Positions 35,252 to 45,984 of a DNA stretch of 64,000 nucleotides are shown here, piece after piece; position 1 is the stretch's first letter; every line of letters starts with the position of its first letter. Source of the stretch: Silene latifolia (lineage: Eukaryota > Streptophyta > Magnoliopsida > Caryophyllales > Caryophyllaceae); the NCBI RefSeq assembly GCF_048544455.1, contig NC_133537.1, forward strand, positions 70,217,634 to 70,281,633, read 5' to 3'. The notes beneath the pieces are model-generated. The model was given only the letters and a program-made list of their open reading frames with translations. It did no database searches and had not been told where the DNA came from. The position numbers and the translations under genes were made by a program.

Positions 35252-37628
35252 TGTAGATACCTCATTTCTGCACCTCCCGCAAACCACCCGGTGATGATTG
35301 GGCCGCATGTTTGGTACGCGGAATGATTTGTGACAGTTCGTAAGTTTATCATCAAGTGATTGCTCAAACACTGATGTCTACCTCTTAGTTGTAATCTACG
35401 CGCCGATACGGTCATTTTGACAGTAATTAGAGTATATTTGGAGTCCGGGCCTAAAACCGTCTTCATTTTCTGATAACCGTTAAATCCCGAGTCAGAATAT
35501 TTTGGAATGTTCCGGATATTTCTATTCCATATTTTATAAATATTTCACAATCTTTTAATCTTTGGTAAACAATTTCCCGTAATATTCATACAAAATATTA
35601 AGGAAAACCAAATTATCCCGTCATTCAATAACTTAAAGGCGGAAATCTTTCTTCCGCAGGAGGAAACCACCTGGGAACAGACGCAGCAGGTGCTGCGCCT
35701 CTTCCAAGAGATGCAGTGACTGCTGCGCCTCTTCCCAGGTCCTTTTCTGCGTATTTTTCGTATCTTTTTCATATCTTTTCGAGATTCACTTCCAAAGTCT
35801 CTCCGAAAACCCTATTCCTTCACATGATTAGTATAAATAGGAGCTTCGCTCCTCAAATTTCTCACGCGAGTGTCCGCCCTTCTCTTCTCCCTTTGCATTC
35901 TAGACCGCGTTCTTACTTTTTGGCGTCTACGTGCTTGAACATTCGATCACGTAAGCTCGGATTCTTCTGAGTACCAGCCTCGTTTGCATGACCGACCAAT
36001 TTGACCAACTCCCCCATAATCAAGTTAATCAATCTAATCGTTTTCCTCTTACGAGGGCACTTTCGTTACATTCGAGTCGAGCATCACAAATCGATAACTT
36101 AGTTCATCTCGTTTCGTCAAACATGTAAGTCTGAGGGTGTAAATCTCTCTTTTATTATTGTTATTTACTTTTTGTATCACCAATGTAAGATTTATGTCGA
36201 AAACACCTCTTAAAATCGATTTATAAAACCTCGTTTAAAACCTTTTTTCGGATTACCAGAAGACAAACCGTCGAGAAAGGACGCAGCAACTGCTGCGCCT
36301 CTTCGAAGGATCGCAGTGTCTGCTGCGCCTCTTCGTGAGGCTGACGCAGTTCCTGCTTCCTTTCTTCTTCCTTCGTCCTCTGTAGTTCGTCTCCTTCGTT
36401 TGTTTTTTTTTAATTCTTTGGTACAATAACATAATAATTTCACATGTATATTGTTTAGACATCATTAATACGTTTATTTAATCATTAAATCCGACTTAAA
36501 TCTCTAATAATCTCATATTTGCGAGTTTTCGTCATTAAATTCAATCCGGGTTGTAGAGATTCGATTTGTTCATATTGAGTTTCTGGAATACGACTTTTGA
36601 TATATTCTGATCTGTCTATTGTCATATTCATCGCATATTTGTCGTTAATTCGTTATGTTTAACCTATTTAGTTCACCTATGTCACTAATCAATCGTTCAT
36701 TCATGTAAATAATTCATTCGTATTCGTCTCGTCCATGTTTTATTTTTATGACCCTCATTCACATGTAATTATGAATTAAATCACTTCCATCCGAGTAAAT
36801 ATATTAATCAAATCCTTAAATTCACTAACAAATATTAACTATTTTCGATTAAAACTCACAGTCAGAACTCACCCTTGAACAGACAAAGAATCGACAAGCT
36901 GCTGCGCCTCTTCCAAAGGGCGCGATCTGTTGCGCTGTTCAGGTTGATTTCTGTCTCGAACTTCCGTTCGCTTTGACCTAGTTTAATTAGCTTACGTATA
37001 ATTAACTATTAACCGTATTATCGCCTCTTTATTTCATTCGTTAATTCCTTTATTCTTTCGTTTTCTCAAATTATCCGTTTTAAAGGTATTTTCGACATAA
37101 ATCGCTAAACCCATTGTAATTTTTATTGTAATTTTCTTTTATCATTGTATTTTGTATCATTTGTATGTTTTCACATGTAATTGAACCTTAATTCCAACTT
37201 CGACCCAATTATATGCTAAATTACGTGTTAACCGACTTAGTTAAATCTTCACATGCTAGGATTAAAACTTGGATGTTACATTGCATGCATATAATCGACG
37301 ATATATCAAGTATAGATGATTTCCCTAATCATTAGTAGAGGCCGCTATCGAGGCGGGCGGGATTAGGTGTTCGATCAAAAGAGCTTCCTAATACGTACCC
37401 TCACCCCTTACTCCAGATCTCTGTGAACATCCGTGTTCATTGGCATCCACGAGAGTCATTCTAGACATAGAATGCTAAGGGTAACAAGTTCTTGGTGTTC
37501 ATGTCACTACTTTGTGTCTTGACATGACACGAGGTATTCGAACGGTTCCAATTTCCCATAAAAATTGGTGGCGACTCCACAAATGCAAACGCTTGTTTCC
37601 CAAGCGCCCCCGTGGCCCATTGTCCACA
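35252..37628 (+). repeat. 3' LTR of Tat element
   Basis: 2377 bp with the same ends as the 5' LTR. TATA is at 35832-35840 and cassettes lie near 35670-35740, 36277-36350 and 36880-36945. The right end is followed by the target duplication ATTCG. Confidence 0.95.
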
Positions 37629-37735
37629 ATTCGAAAATGCAGTTTTTCAGATTCGAAAATGCATTTTTATACATTATTATTATTATTATTTATACATGTT
37701 GATTCAGATTCGAAAATGCAGTTTTTTCAGATGTA
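37629..37735 (+). repeat. Tandem ATTCGAAAATGCA units at Tat insertion site
   Basis: Three copies of CAGATTCGAAAATGCA-type sequence separated by (ATT)n. They are mirrored at about 51355-51450 in the right arm. The Tat element integrated into the first unit. Confidence 0.85.
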
Positions 37736-38769
37736 TTAGTCCTCAATATCTAAACAATTTTATAATTTTCAGTTTGCTAAGCACGCAATAAGTCCTCAGA
37801 AAGGAAATATTGTCTGGTGCCCTCATCTTAAGATGCACTACAAGCCTGAAAATGGAGCAACTATTGAAAAGGTAAATTTGTTGGGAATCTAGTGGAAAAG
37901 TTGTTTTGGAGTTGGGTGGAATGTCATTGTATGACCTTTGCTGCTATGACATTGGTAGGTGTTTTTTGGCAAAAATGGTAATCATTGGTTAGCTTCTGTG
38001 TCGGACCTCAAGAAGCAGGAAAACTATATCTTGGACTCATGCAAGCCAAACTTAGAAAAAGCATATGATATTGAGGAGTATAATTCTTATGTGGAGGATA
38101 TTGTATGGACTCTACTTTTTTTGTTATATTTTTGCATTTATTATCAGTTAGAATGAAATTATTTTATTACTATTTTTGATAAGTTGTTGTCATTCAAAGG
38201 TGTTTCATGTTGCAAATCAGTTTGAGCACCACAAGGGTTACAATCATCTTAGGGGCATCATCTTGTTTACTACTGTTGTTATCAATGTACCTCAGCAACA
38301 AAATACGTAAGTTTTCTAAAAAATTCCTTATTTATTAAGCTGGGGTTAGGGGGTTTCATATATTAGATTTCCACTGTTATAAAGTTTTGTCCTTTAACAG
38401 GATGAAGTTTTTCACTCTAATAATCTCATACTGTATGTGTAGTTATGATTGCGGACTATTTGTTATGAAGTTTCTGGAGGGTGCAATACACGATAAGAAA
38501 TTATGGGAGGACCAAAACTATTTCAAAGTGAGTTTAGTAGACTTGATAAATAAATTTTCATATTTTACGATTTTTTCACTTTTGCGTGTCATTGCTTATC
38601 GTCATTTTAATTTGCAGACTATGATTGCTTATCGTCGACAAATTATGGTGAAACTACTCAAGTGGGAAAAAATACTGCAAAGGTAATTTTTGAATATGTG
38701 GAACTGATAGATACATATATGTAGGTGCGATAGAACACGTTAGTAGGGCACACAATTTTAAATTGCTAG

Positions 38770-39630
38770 ATAGACTTCTTTCAGTGTGTAGATACACACC
38801 TCCTGCTGTGTGGATACACTTCTTCGGCTGTGCAGATATCCCAGCTGCTGCGTGGATACACACCTGCAGCTGTCTGCATACACACCTGCAGCTGTCTGCA
38901 TACACACCGGCAGCTGTGTGGATACGCATTGTTGGCTGTCTGGATACACATATCAGAATGTGCGGATACACCTCCGATGTTGGGTGGATACATTCCTACT
39001 GTTCTGTGGATACACACCTGCAACTAGTGTTGATACACATCTCTGGCTGTTTGGATACACACCCGTTGGTGTGTGAATACACAGCCCCGGCTTTGTGGAT
39101 ACACATTCCTACTGTTTTGTAGGTACACATGTGCCGGAGATACTAATTTTATTTTACATATAAATTATTTTAAACTAACTTAACGTTAATTTTTTCATGT
39201 TTTATGGCCAGGTGAGTTTGTAGATTATTTTAGCAGATGAGAGTGTGTTTTGTGGATGTGTTGTGCGTACTGAAGTGTAATCGAATTTAATAGTGTTGTG
39301 TTCAAACATTCCAGGAACATTTTTGACACAATGGTTTTTGTTTCAATCCTTTTTCAATGTATGGCTACTATTAATACTATTAAGTTATTAAATTCCTATT
39401 AACACATATTGCGGCTGTTGTGTGGATACACATTACTGGTTGTGTAAATACACATCTATAACTTTCTGGGTACACTTTCGTGGGGATCTGATTTTTATTT
39501 GTGCGAGATACACGAAGCTATCTGCGTGGATACACACCTGCAGCTGTGTGGATACACACCTGCATCTGTGTGGATACGCATTGTTGGCTGTATGGATACA
39601 CATCCCCAGCTTTGTGGGTACACATGTGCC
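38770..39630 (+). repeat. GGATACACA minisatellite, left arm
   Basis: Two blocks (38770-39132 and 39415-39630) of a 22-25-base degenerate unit with core GTGTGGATACACACCTGCAG. They lie between the convergent 3' ends of the ULP1 and transposase genes. Cys/Thr/Tyr-rich ORFs in all frames are repeat translations, not genes. Confidence 0.9.
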
Positions 39631-40539
39631 GGATATGATAAAATTATTTTAAACTAACTTAACGTTACTTTTTTCATGTTTTGTGTATATAAATGGCTAC
39701 TATTAATAATACCCAGCTAGTAGTTATTAAATTCCTATAACCAATGAAGTAAATTTAATTTTTAATTCATCAAAATTCCTCTGAACAATTTGTGGGTTAA
39801 ATAATCTTAATTGATGTGGGTTAAACAATTTGTAGCTAAGTATAGCTACCATGACTTTAGTACTGATTTGGTGAGCACAATAGGCGAGGTATTAATGGCA
39901 CATATGACAATTATGGTACGAAGAAACACCACATGCAACATTCAAGTCACGAGAAAAACTACACCAATTCACTATTCCCATTGTTTCATCAATTTTTATG
40001 AAATAAAGAGTTTAATCTACAATCTGTATTAATATTTTATTTTTAATTATGGTACCACCACTATTTTTCCACCCCTTCCTACATGTAGACTATTCTACAT
40101 ATGTAGAAACAAGAAGATTGTGTTTATCGTCCTTCGGCCTAAAACTACTTTGTATGTTTTCTATATCAATCAATATTTCTTACGTGTGTCACAGCTCGAC
40201 TTTTGAGGGTACACAATAAAAGTTTGTATAATAATAGAGAAACAAAGTGTTTGAACGGTAAATGTGAGACATTAGACAAAACCAAACCATCGCGACTATA
40301 GGGATCCGTCATAACTAAGCACAAAGCACGCTAAGGAATTATGGCCCAAGATGCGTTAATTAAACATGACAATGTACCTTGGACTTTACACACTAGAAAG
40401 TTTTGAAAAGTCGTTACACACTAGAAAGACCACTATTTAAAGTCAAATACAACATACTTCTTAGAAGTCTTTACATACTAGAAAGTTTTTAGAATACTTA
40501 ATACAACTTAAACTTTTTCTAGCTGAAATCAAACTGGAG
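39631..40539 (+). other. Intergenic region before transposase 3' end, left arm
   Basis: A/T-rich sequence with no gene, mirrored at 48552-49450. It contains a small inverted repeat around CTACATATGTAG near 40098. Confidence 0.5.
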
Positions 40540-43097
40540 TCACTTTTGAGTGGCTCGACTAGGGCAATTCCTACTATCATGATGAGTCATTTCACCGCAA
40601 GCACGACATTTCTTCAAAGGCTTGGCATTTTCTTGTACTGCCTTTTCCTTGTTTGAAGTAATCCGTCTTCCTGATCCCTTATTCTTACACTTTTCTGGTG
40701 GTAGAACACTAGCTTCAGACGGTATTTTTGAGCCAATAAGCATCTCAATTTCAGCTTTCTTGTTTTTTGACTTCCCACGCTTAACTGAAATCATCAATTT
40801 CTCGTTGAAACCAAGAAGAAGTTCAAGCAGCTTATCACCAAGTTCCTCATTATCTTCAACAAGTGAAACTGAAGTAAATACTTCCGACCACAATTCACTT
40901 ATCTTGCTTTGGTGGTTTTCTATTGACATACAATCAGCTAGGAGGGTTGTCCCAACAACATTAAAAATAGGACAACAGGTTGCGTATTTGCTCCATCTGT
41001 CTAATAGATACTCCCTAGGTATATCATCAAACCCTCTATCTTTTAACACCCACAGAACATGCTTACAAAGTAACCCAATTCTTTCAAACATCTTACACGA
41101 ACAAGAAAATTTATTACCACTTAAATCAACTTTGTATACCTTGTCTTTCTCGCGGTCCATTATTGAAATTTGCTCATTGTTGTCTTCAGTTGTCCTCGGT
41201 GAAAGACCACAAGTAAAACACGCATTTTGGAGTTCTTCTTGAAATTGATTAAAAACAGTGGTGGTGTAAAATACAGAAATTTTCTTTTCTAGAAGGAGAG
41301 GTGTTGATAATTTTGGAGAAGAGTTCTTATCATCAGCAGTCACCTTATCATATTTCCAACGCTGCGCATCCATAGCCGATTGGAAACGCATCCAAAACTC
41401 AACAAGAGTGAGGTGCGGGGTTGTGAAATTTCCAAAGAAGTTATTTTCAGATTCTGACCTTGATGTTGTGCGCATAATCCCACCAAGATATATGTCTCTA
41501 AAGTAGGCAGGAATCCAACTTGAACGAATGTCAAACATTGACTTCAGCCACTCATGATCAGAAAGCTCATACGAAGAAAGGATCGATTTCCATCTCAATT
41601 CGAATTCTTGTGTATCAATCTCTCCATCCCAAACAATAGAATTTATTTCCTTCAAAAAGTTTGTGTTTTGGCAAATTGTTGGCCCGACTTTGTCTGGCAA
41701 CTTTTTCATTATATGCCACATGCATAATCGGTGTTGTCTTTTGTCACCAAACACATCTTTTACAGTTTGATTGATGCCTTTGTATTGGTCAGTTATAATT
41801 GTAGTAGGATAGCAATCACCCATAGCCTTCACAAAATTCTCAAACAACCAGGTAAATGATTCTCCATCTTCCTTTCTTAACAAACCACCCGCAAAAGTGA
41901 CGCATCTTTTATGGTTGTCCACACCAGTGAACGGACAAAACACCATTTTATATTCATTGAAGTTATAAGTAGCATCAAAAGAGACGGCTTCACCAAAAAG
42001 GGCATAGTTTTTAATTGAGATTGGATCTGCCCAGAAAACCTTACTTTGTCTTTTTTCATCATCCACCTCAAAGTCGAAATAAAATGATGGAGACATAGCC
42101 TTCTTTTGTATGAAAGTCTCCAATAACATCTCAGCATCATATTCCCTGATATATTTCTTAACATCCCTTGAAAAGTTTTTGAAATCTTCTAAAGAAGCCC
42201 CAACATTTCTGTACCCTTTTACATATTCTTTAAACATTCTAAAGGAATCCACCGGACCATGATTTACCCTTGAATTATCCATGATCATTTTCTTGTGAAA
42301 GAGGTTCAAATTCCTAGATGGTTTCATATGAACCATTGTAGCTGGTGTAACCATTGCGTGTGTGTGTACCTCAACAAAATCATAAATTTGGTATTCACCG
42401 GTATCAATTCTCTTAAAACTAACCTTAGCTTCACATGTTGTTCTCGTAACAGTTCTCTTTCTTTTAGTCCCCTTGTTCCTACTTTTGCCTTCTTTATTAC
42501 ACACACAACGCTTGTGTGTAATAATCCCATTAACCAATTTTGTTGAATCTAACATTGGAATAAACCCACAAACTTTTGCGTATTTGTTGTAAAAATCTAT
42601 TCCATCTTCCAAATTTGAAAATATCGTACCGTTGATTGGTTTTAGATCTTCTGGACAGCTTGGGAATCCAAAAATTGTGTTTTCAGAACCAACTTGCGGG
42701 GTTTCTACAAGATGATTTAACCAAAAGGTTGTTATTTTAAGGCAAGTACATTATATTAGTGAAATCAAACCTTGTTAATGAACAAGCCACAATTTTTTTT
42801 ACCTGGTGCATTAGTCAATGGAAGCACATGAAGTATATCATTGTTCATTAGAGCATCAACATTAGCAGCAGCTATACTGTCTGCATAGGAAATGACACAC
42901 AGTAGAAAACGCATTATGTTCCAGTACTAAAATCAGCCAAAAAATATACTCCATAGGTACACATTACTATGATATTAGATACAATAGTTAATGTATTTAG
43001 ATACATGCTCAAGATACATTTTTTGTACCTGTTGCATCTATCAAGGGAAGTACAACCAGTATATATGAGGCATGGACATTAGTAGCAGGTATACTAT
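40540..43097 (-). CDS. FAR1/MULE transposase, left-arm open copy
   Basis: The main exon 42704-40540 is open throughout; from its first internal ATG (42612) it encodes 690 residues. An N-terminal FAR1-type zinc-binding region (Cys36, Cys38, Cys60, His83, His85) is followed by the MULE transposase core with Asp213 in 'VSFDATYNF' and Asp275 in 'IITDQYKGI', and candidate Glu near 387-389 in 'SESEN'. A SWIM zinc finger (Cys504, Cys506, Cys516, His518) and a C-terminal CCHC-like knuckle 'CRACGEMTHHDSRNC' follow. Two small upstream exons are inferred at 42880-42803 and 43097-43029, both phase 1-1 and homologous to each other. Transcription runs away from the palindrome centre. A solo LTR lies just upstream (43132). 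FAR1-type proteins of this kind move Mutator-like elements; host FHY3/FAR1 regulators derive from them. Confidence 0.88.
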
Positions 43098-45320
43098 CTG
43101 CACAGGTACACATCTCATTCAAATTAGATACTGTTGGATCATATAGCTTATATGTTTATGTTTTGATGATGTCAAGGTGTTTTACATTTTATATACTTGT
43201 TGCGTGTAATTGTTTGTCAAGTGTTTTAGAATTAATTTATTACAAACAAGCAACAAAGAAGATTGTGACAATTGCATGTTAAAGTTCAAGCCCTCGTTCA
43301 AAGATCAAACGGTTTAAAGATTCATTCAAGAATTATGTGAAGACGAAGTTCGTCTAAAGATTAATCAAGCTTGGATGATGACGTAGCCTATACTCGAAGA
43401 TCTTCTTGAAGATTAGAATAGTATAGGTGATTATCTCGTGATGGTAATCAAGAATGAGTTTCTTGAATTGGCAAAGTTATAGCTTTGCAGCTATAACATT
43501 ACTAGTAAAAGAGCTCAATGCTATAGCTCCCCTACTATAACTTTGAGATGCTGAGTTTTTACACACGACTTATATTGTTTCGAAAATTATTTTTATAATT
43601 GTTTAAAGTTTATTTTAAATGTTTTAATAAAAGTATTTATATAATAAAGCCCGGTTTAGTGAGGAGTTCGGCTTTGTATTGGACGTTGATTAGTAGTCGT
43701 GATGGATCAACTTATGAGTTGGACTTTGCTACTAATTAGGGTTTCAACATAGCCTCTCTTAAAATGAAAATTCTAAATCATATGTTAAGGCTAGGGTTTG
43801 CACGAGTCACGAGGCATATGAGCCGTGACATCTCGTGTTACCTAGGGTATATTAGGTAAAGATTTTATTCTATAATAATATCTTTACATATCTTATATAT
43901 CTTACTTAATATATTTGTTTATGATAAAAGATATTCTTGTTTTAGGAAATCTTATCATAATCTTAGAATTTATAGTAAAGATAATATTTGAATAGATTAT
44001 ATTCTATCTTTTGGAATATTCTTTATTATCTTTTAAGGCTTTTAGGAAAGAGATAATAAGAAGATATGATTTGCTTTGATATCTTATTATTTCGGCTATT
44101 AGGGTTTGTGCAAAACCGTGTAGCCTACTCCTTCCTTCTCTATAAATACTTTGCTATTTACAACATCTAAAAGAGAGACCTTAAGCATAAAAATTGATTT
44201 CATCTTTACAAAGCAAACCGTGTGTTTTCAAAGAAAAACCGTTTTGTTATTTTGAAAGGTCGTGTGTTTTAAAACTCGCATACTTGTTCTTATTTTATCG
44301 TTATAAGATAATAGTGCTTAGTTGATTTCTTAACTTGTTCATTAACGTGAACCTTTGTTAGAATCATTAGTGCTTTCTTATTAGCGTAAGTTAGTCACTC
44401 GAGTATTTAACGGTACTCATTGAGTTACAGCTAGAGTTAGTTGTACGAGTTGGGTTAGTAAATTTGTAATCCGTAGAAAGGTACTAAATTTATTAATCGA
44501 GAATAGTGGACGTAGGTGTCGACTTGTGAAACTGAACCACTTCAAAAACCGTGTGTCTCTTCGTTCTTTCGTTTGTGTCGTTTATTCCGTTTACTTTCAT
44601 TAGTTGATTAGTTAAAGTTTAATCAATAAACTTTAAATAATCAATTACATACGCATAATCGAAAAAGCTTTAAAAAGTTTTAAATCCTCAATTCACCCCC
44701 CCCCCTCTTGAGTATTTTGGATCAATAGACTCTTCAGATACAGTAATTCATATGTCACTATACATCAACAATTTGCTGCAGAAAAAAAGAAGTTGCGATT
44801 TTCAAACTGCTAAAGGTTCATCCAAAAATTTTCAAATGCTATACTAGCTCAATTTTTTGAAAGTCTGCTCTACAGTGCACAAAACTATAATCAATACGAG
44901 TATTTATCAAATACGGAGCACACACTTTCTCACCCAAGCCGCAACCATGCTAGCTACGACCCAAAAAATAGATGAGAGCAATATGGTGGAGTTAATATTC
45001 CACAAAACGCCACATTAGGTACATGATACCCACAAATTATAAATTACACAACTTCTAAATTTGATCAAATACATAAACACCATGCCTCAGATACACTGTT
45101 TTAGCTAGCCAGATACATTTTTTTTCAAATTAGCTGGAATCATGTATCTAACAGCTTGAAGAGATGTATCTTTGGCTAAGAATTTTATTCTGTCATGCCC
45201 CCATTAAACACAAAAAAAATACAAAAACAGGCAGAAAAATGATCTAGAGGTAGAAAAATTATACAGAGATACACATCTTTGTGATCCTAGATACACTAGT
45301 TCAGTTTTGTAGATACATAC
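43098..45320 (-). other. 5' region of left transposase to palindrome centre
   Basis: Apart from the solo LTR at 43132-44736, this is A/T-rich sequence with many AGATACA words and no further gene. It presumably includes the transposase promoter and leader. Confidence 0.5.
43132..44736 (+). mobile_element. Copia-like solo LTR, 1605 bp, TSD GATAC
   Basis: Starts TGTTGGATC and ends GACTCTTCA, flanked by GATAC at 43127-43131 and 44737-44741. The right arm has the uninterrupted site near 45957. A C-rich run in ATTCACCCCCC... just before the end is seen in many plant copia LTRs (SIRE-like), so this family is inferred. TATAAATA at 44141-44148 marks the core promoter. No coding domains are present. 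Confidence 0.88.
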
Positions 45321-45371
45321 GGGTTCAGGTACGAACTAGTCAGATACATGCTTCTAGCTAGAACTGAACGA
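45321..45371. other. Central spacer of the palindrome
   Basis: A 51-base unpaired core between the arms. It contains the near-palindrome TTCTAGCTAGAA and a short continuation of the inverted repeat (GTTCAG against CTGAAC). Small symmetric cores like this are expected to limit hairpin extrusion. It also contains GTACGAAC, an octamer shared with the outer end of the right arm near 60575. Confidence 0.85.
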
Positions 45372-45984
45372 GTATGTATCTACAAAACTGAACTAATGTA
45401 TCTAGGATCACAAAGATGTGTATCTCTGTATAATTTTTCTACCTCTGGATAATTTTTCTGCCTGTTTTTGTATTTTTTTTTGTGTTTAATGGGGGCATGA
45501 CAGAATAAAATTCTTAGCCAAAGATACATCTCTTCAGGCTGTTAGATACATGATTCCAGCTAATTTGAAAAAAAATGTATCTGACTAGCTAAAACAGTGT
45601 ATCTGAGGCATGGTGTTTATGTATTTGATCAAATTTAGAAGTTGTGTAATTTATAATTTGTGGGTATCATGTACCTAATGTGGTGTTTTGTGGAATATTA
45701 ACTCAACCATATTGCTCTCGTCTATTTTTTGGGTCGTAGCTAGCATGGTTGCGGCTTGAGTGAGAAAGTCTGTGCTCCGTATTTGATAAATAATCGTATT
45801 GATTATGGTTTTGTGCACTGTAGAGCACCTTTCAAAAAATTGAGCTAGTATAGCACTTGAAAATTTTTGGATGAACCTTTAGCAGTTTGAAAATCGCAAC
45901 TTCTTTTTCTCTACAGCAAATTGTTGATGTATAGTGACATATGAATTACTGTATCTAATTTGAATGAGATGTGTACATGTGCAG
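45372..45984 (+). other. 5' region of right transposase
   Basis: Mirror of the left central region without the solo LTR. Rich in GTATCT/AGATAC words, with no gene. Confidence 0.5.

Larger units (their letters stand above)
15774..37628 (+). mobile_element. Tat/Ogre-type Ty3/gypsy element with antisense genes
   Basis: A 21,855-bp insertion with LTRs at both ends, flanked by ATTCG at 15769-15773 and 37629-37633. The right arm shows the empty site (near 51445). Order: 5' LTR, tRNA-Arg-type PBS, gag, protease, RT, RNase H, integrase, a 7-kb region with two antisense genes, polypurine tract, 3' LTR. The gag-pol frames carry stops and frameshifts, so the copy is not autonomous. Comparing the first 200 bases of the two LTRs by eye gives roughly six differences, a moderately old insertion but younger than the palindrome. 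Confidence 0.92.

Noticed and set aside
38654-39122. Overlapping Cys/Thr/Tyr-rich ORFs on both strands
   Set aside because: Translations of the GGATACACA minisatellite. The unit has no stop in several frames and the arms differ by whole units.
38770-39130. Possible CRISPR array
   Set aside because: The repeats are degenerate and contiguous, with no unique spacers of constant length and no cas genes; the genome is a plant.
40622-41242. Plus-strand 206-codon ORF opposite the transposase
   Set aside because: Shadow of the transposase frame; its mirror appears in the right arm at 47849-48469 for the same reason.
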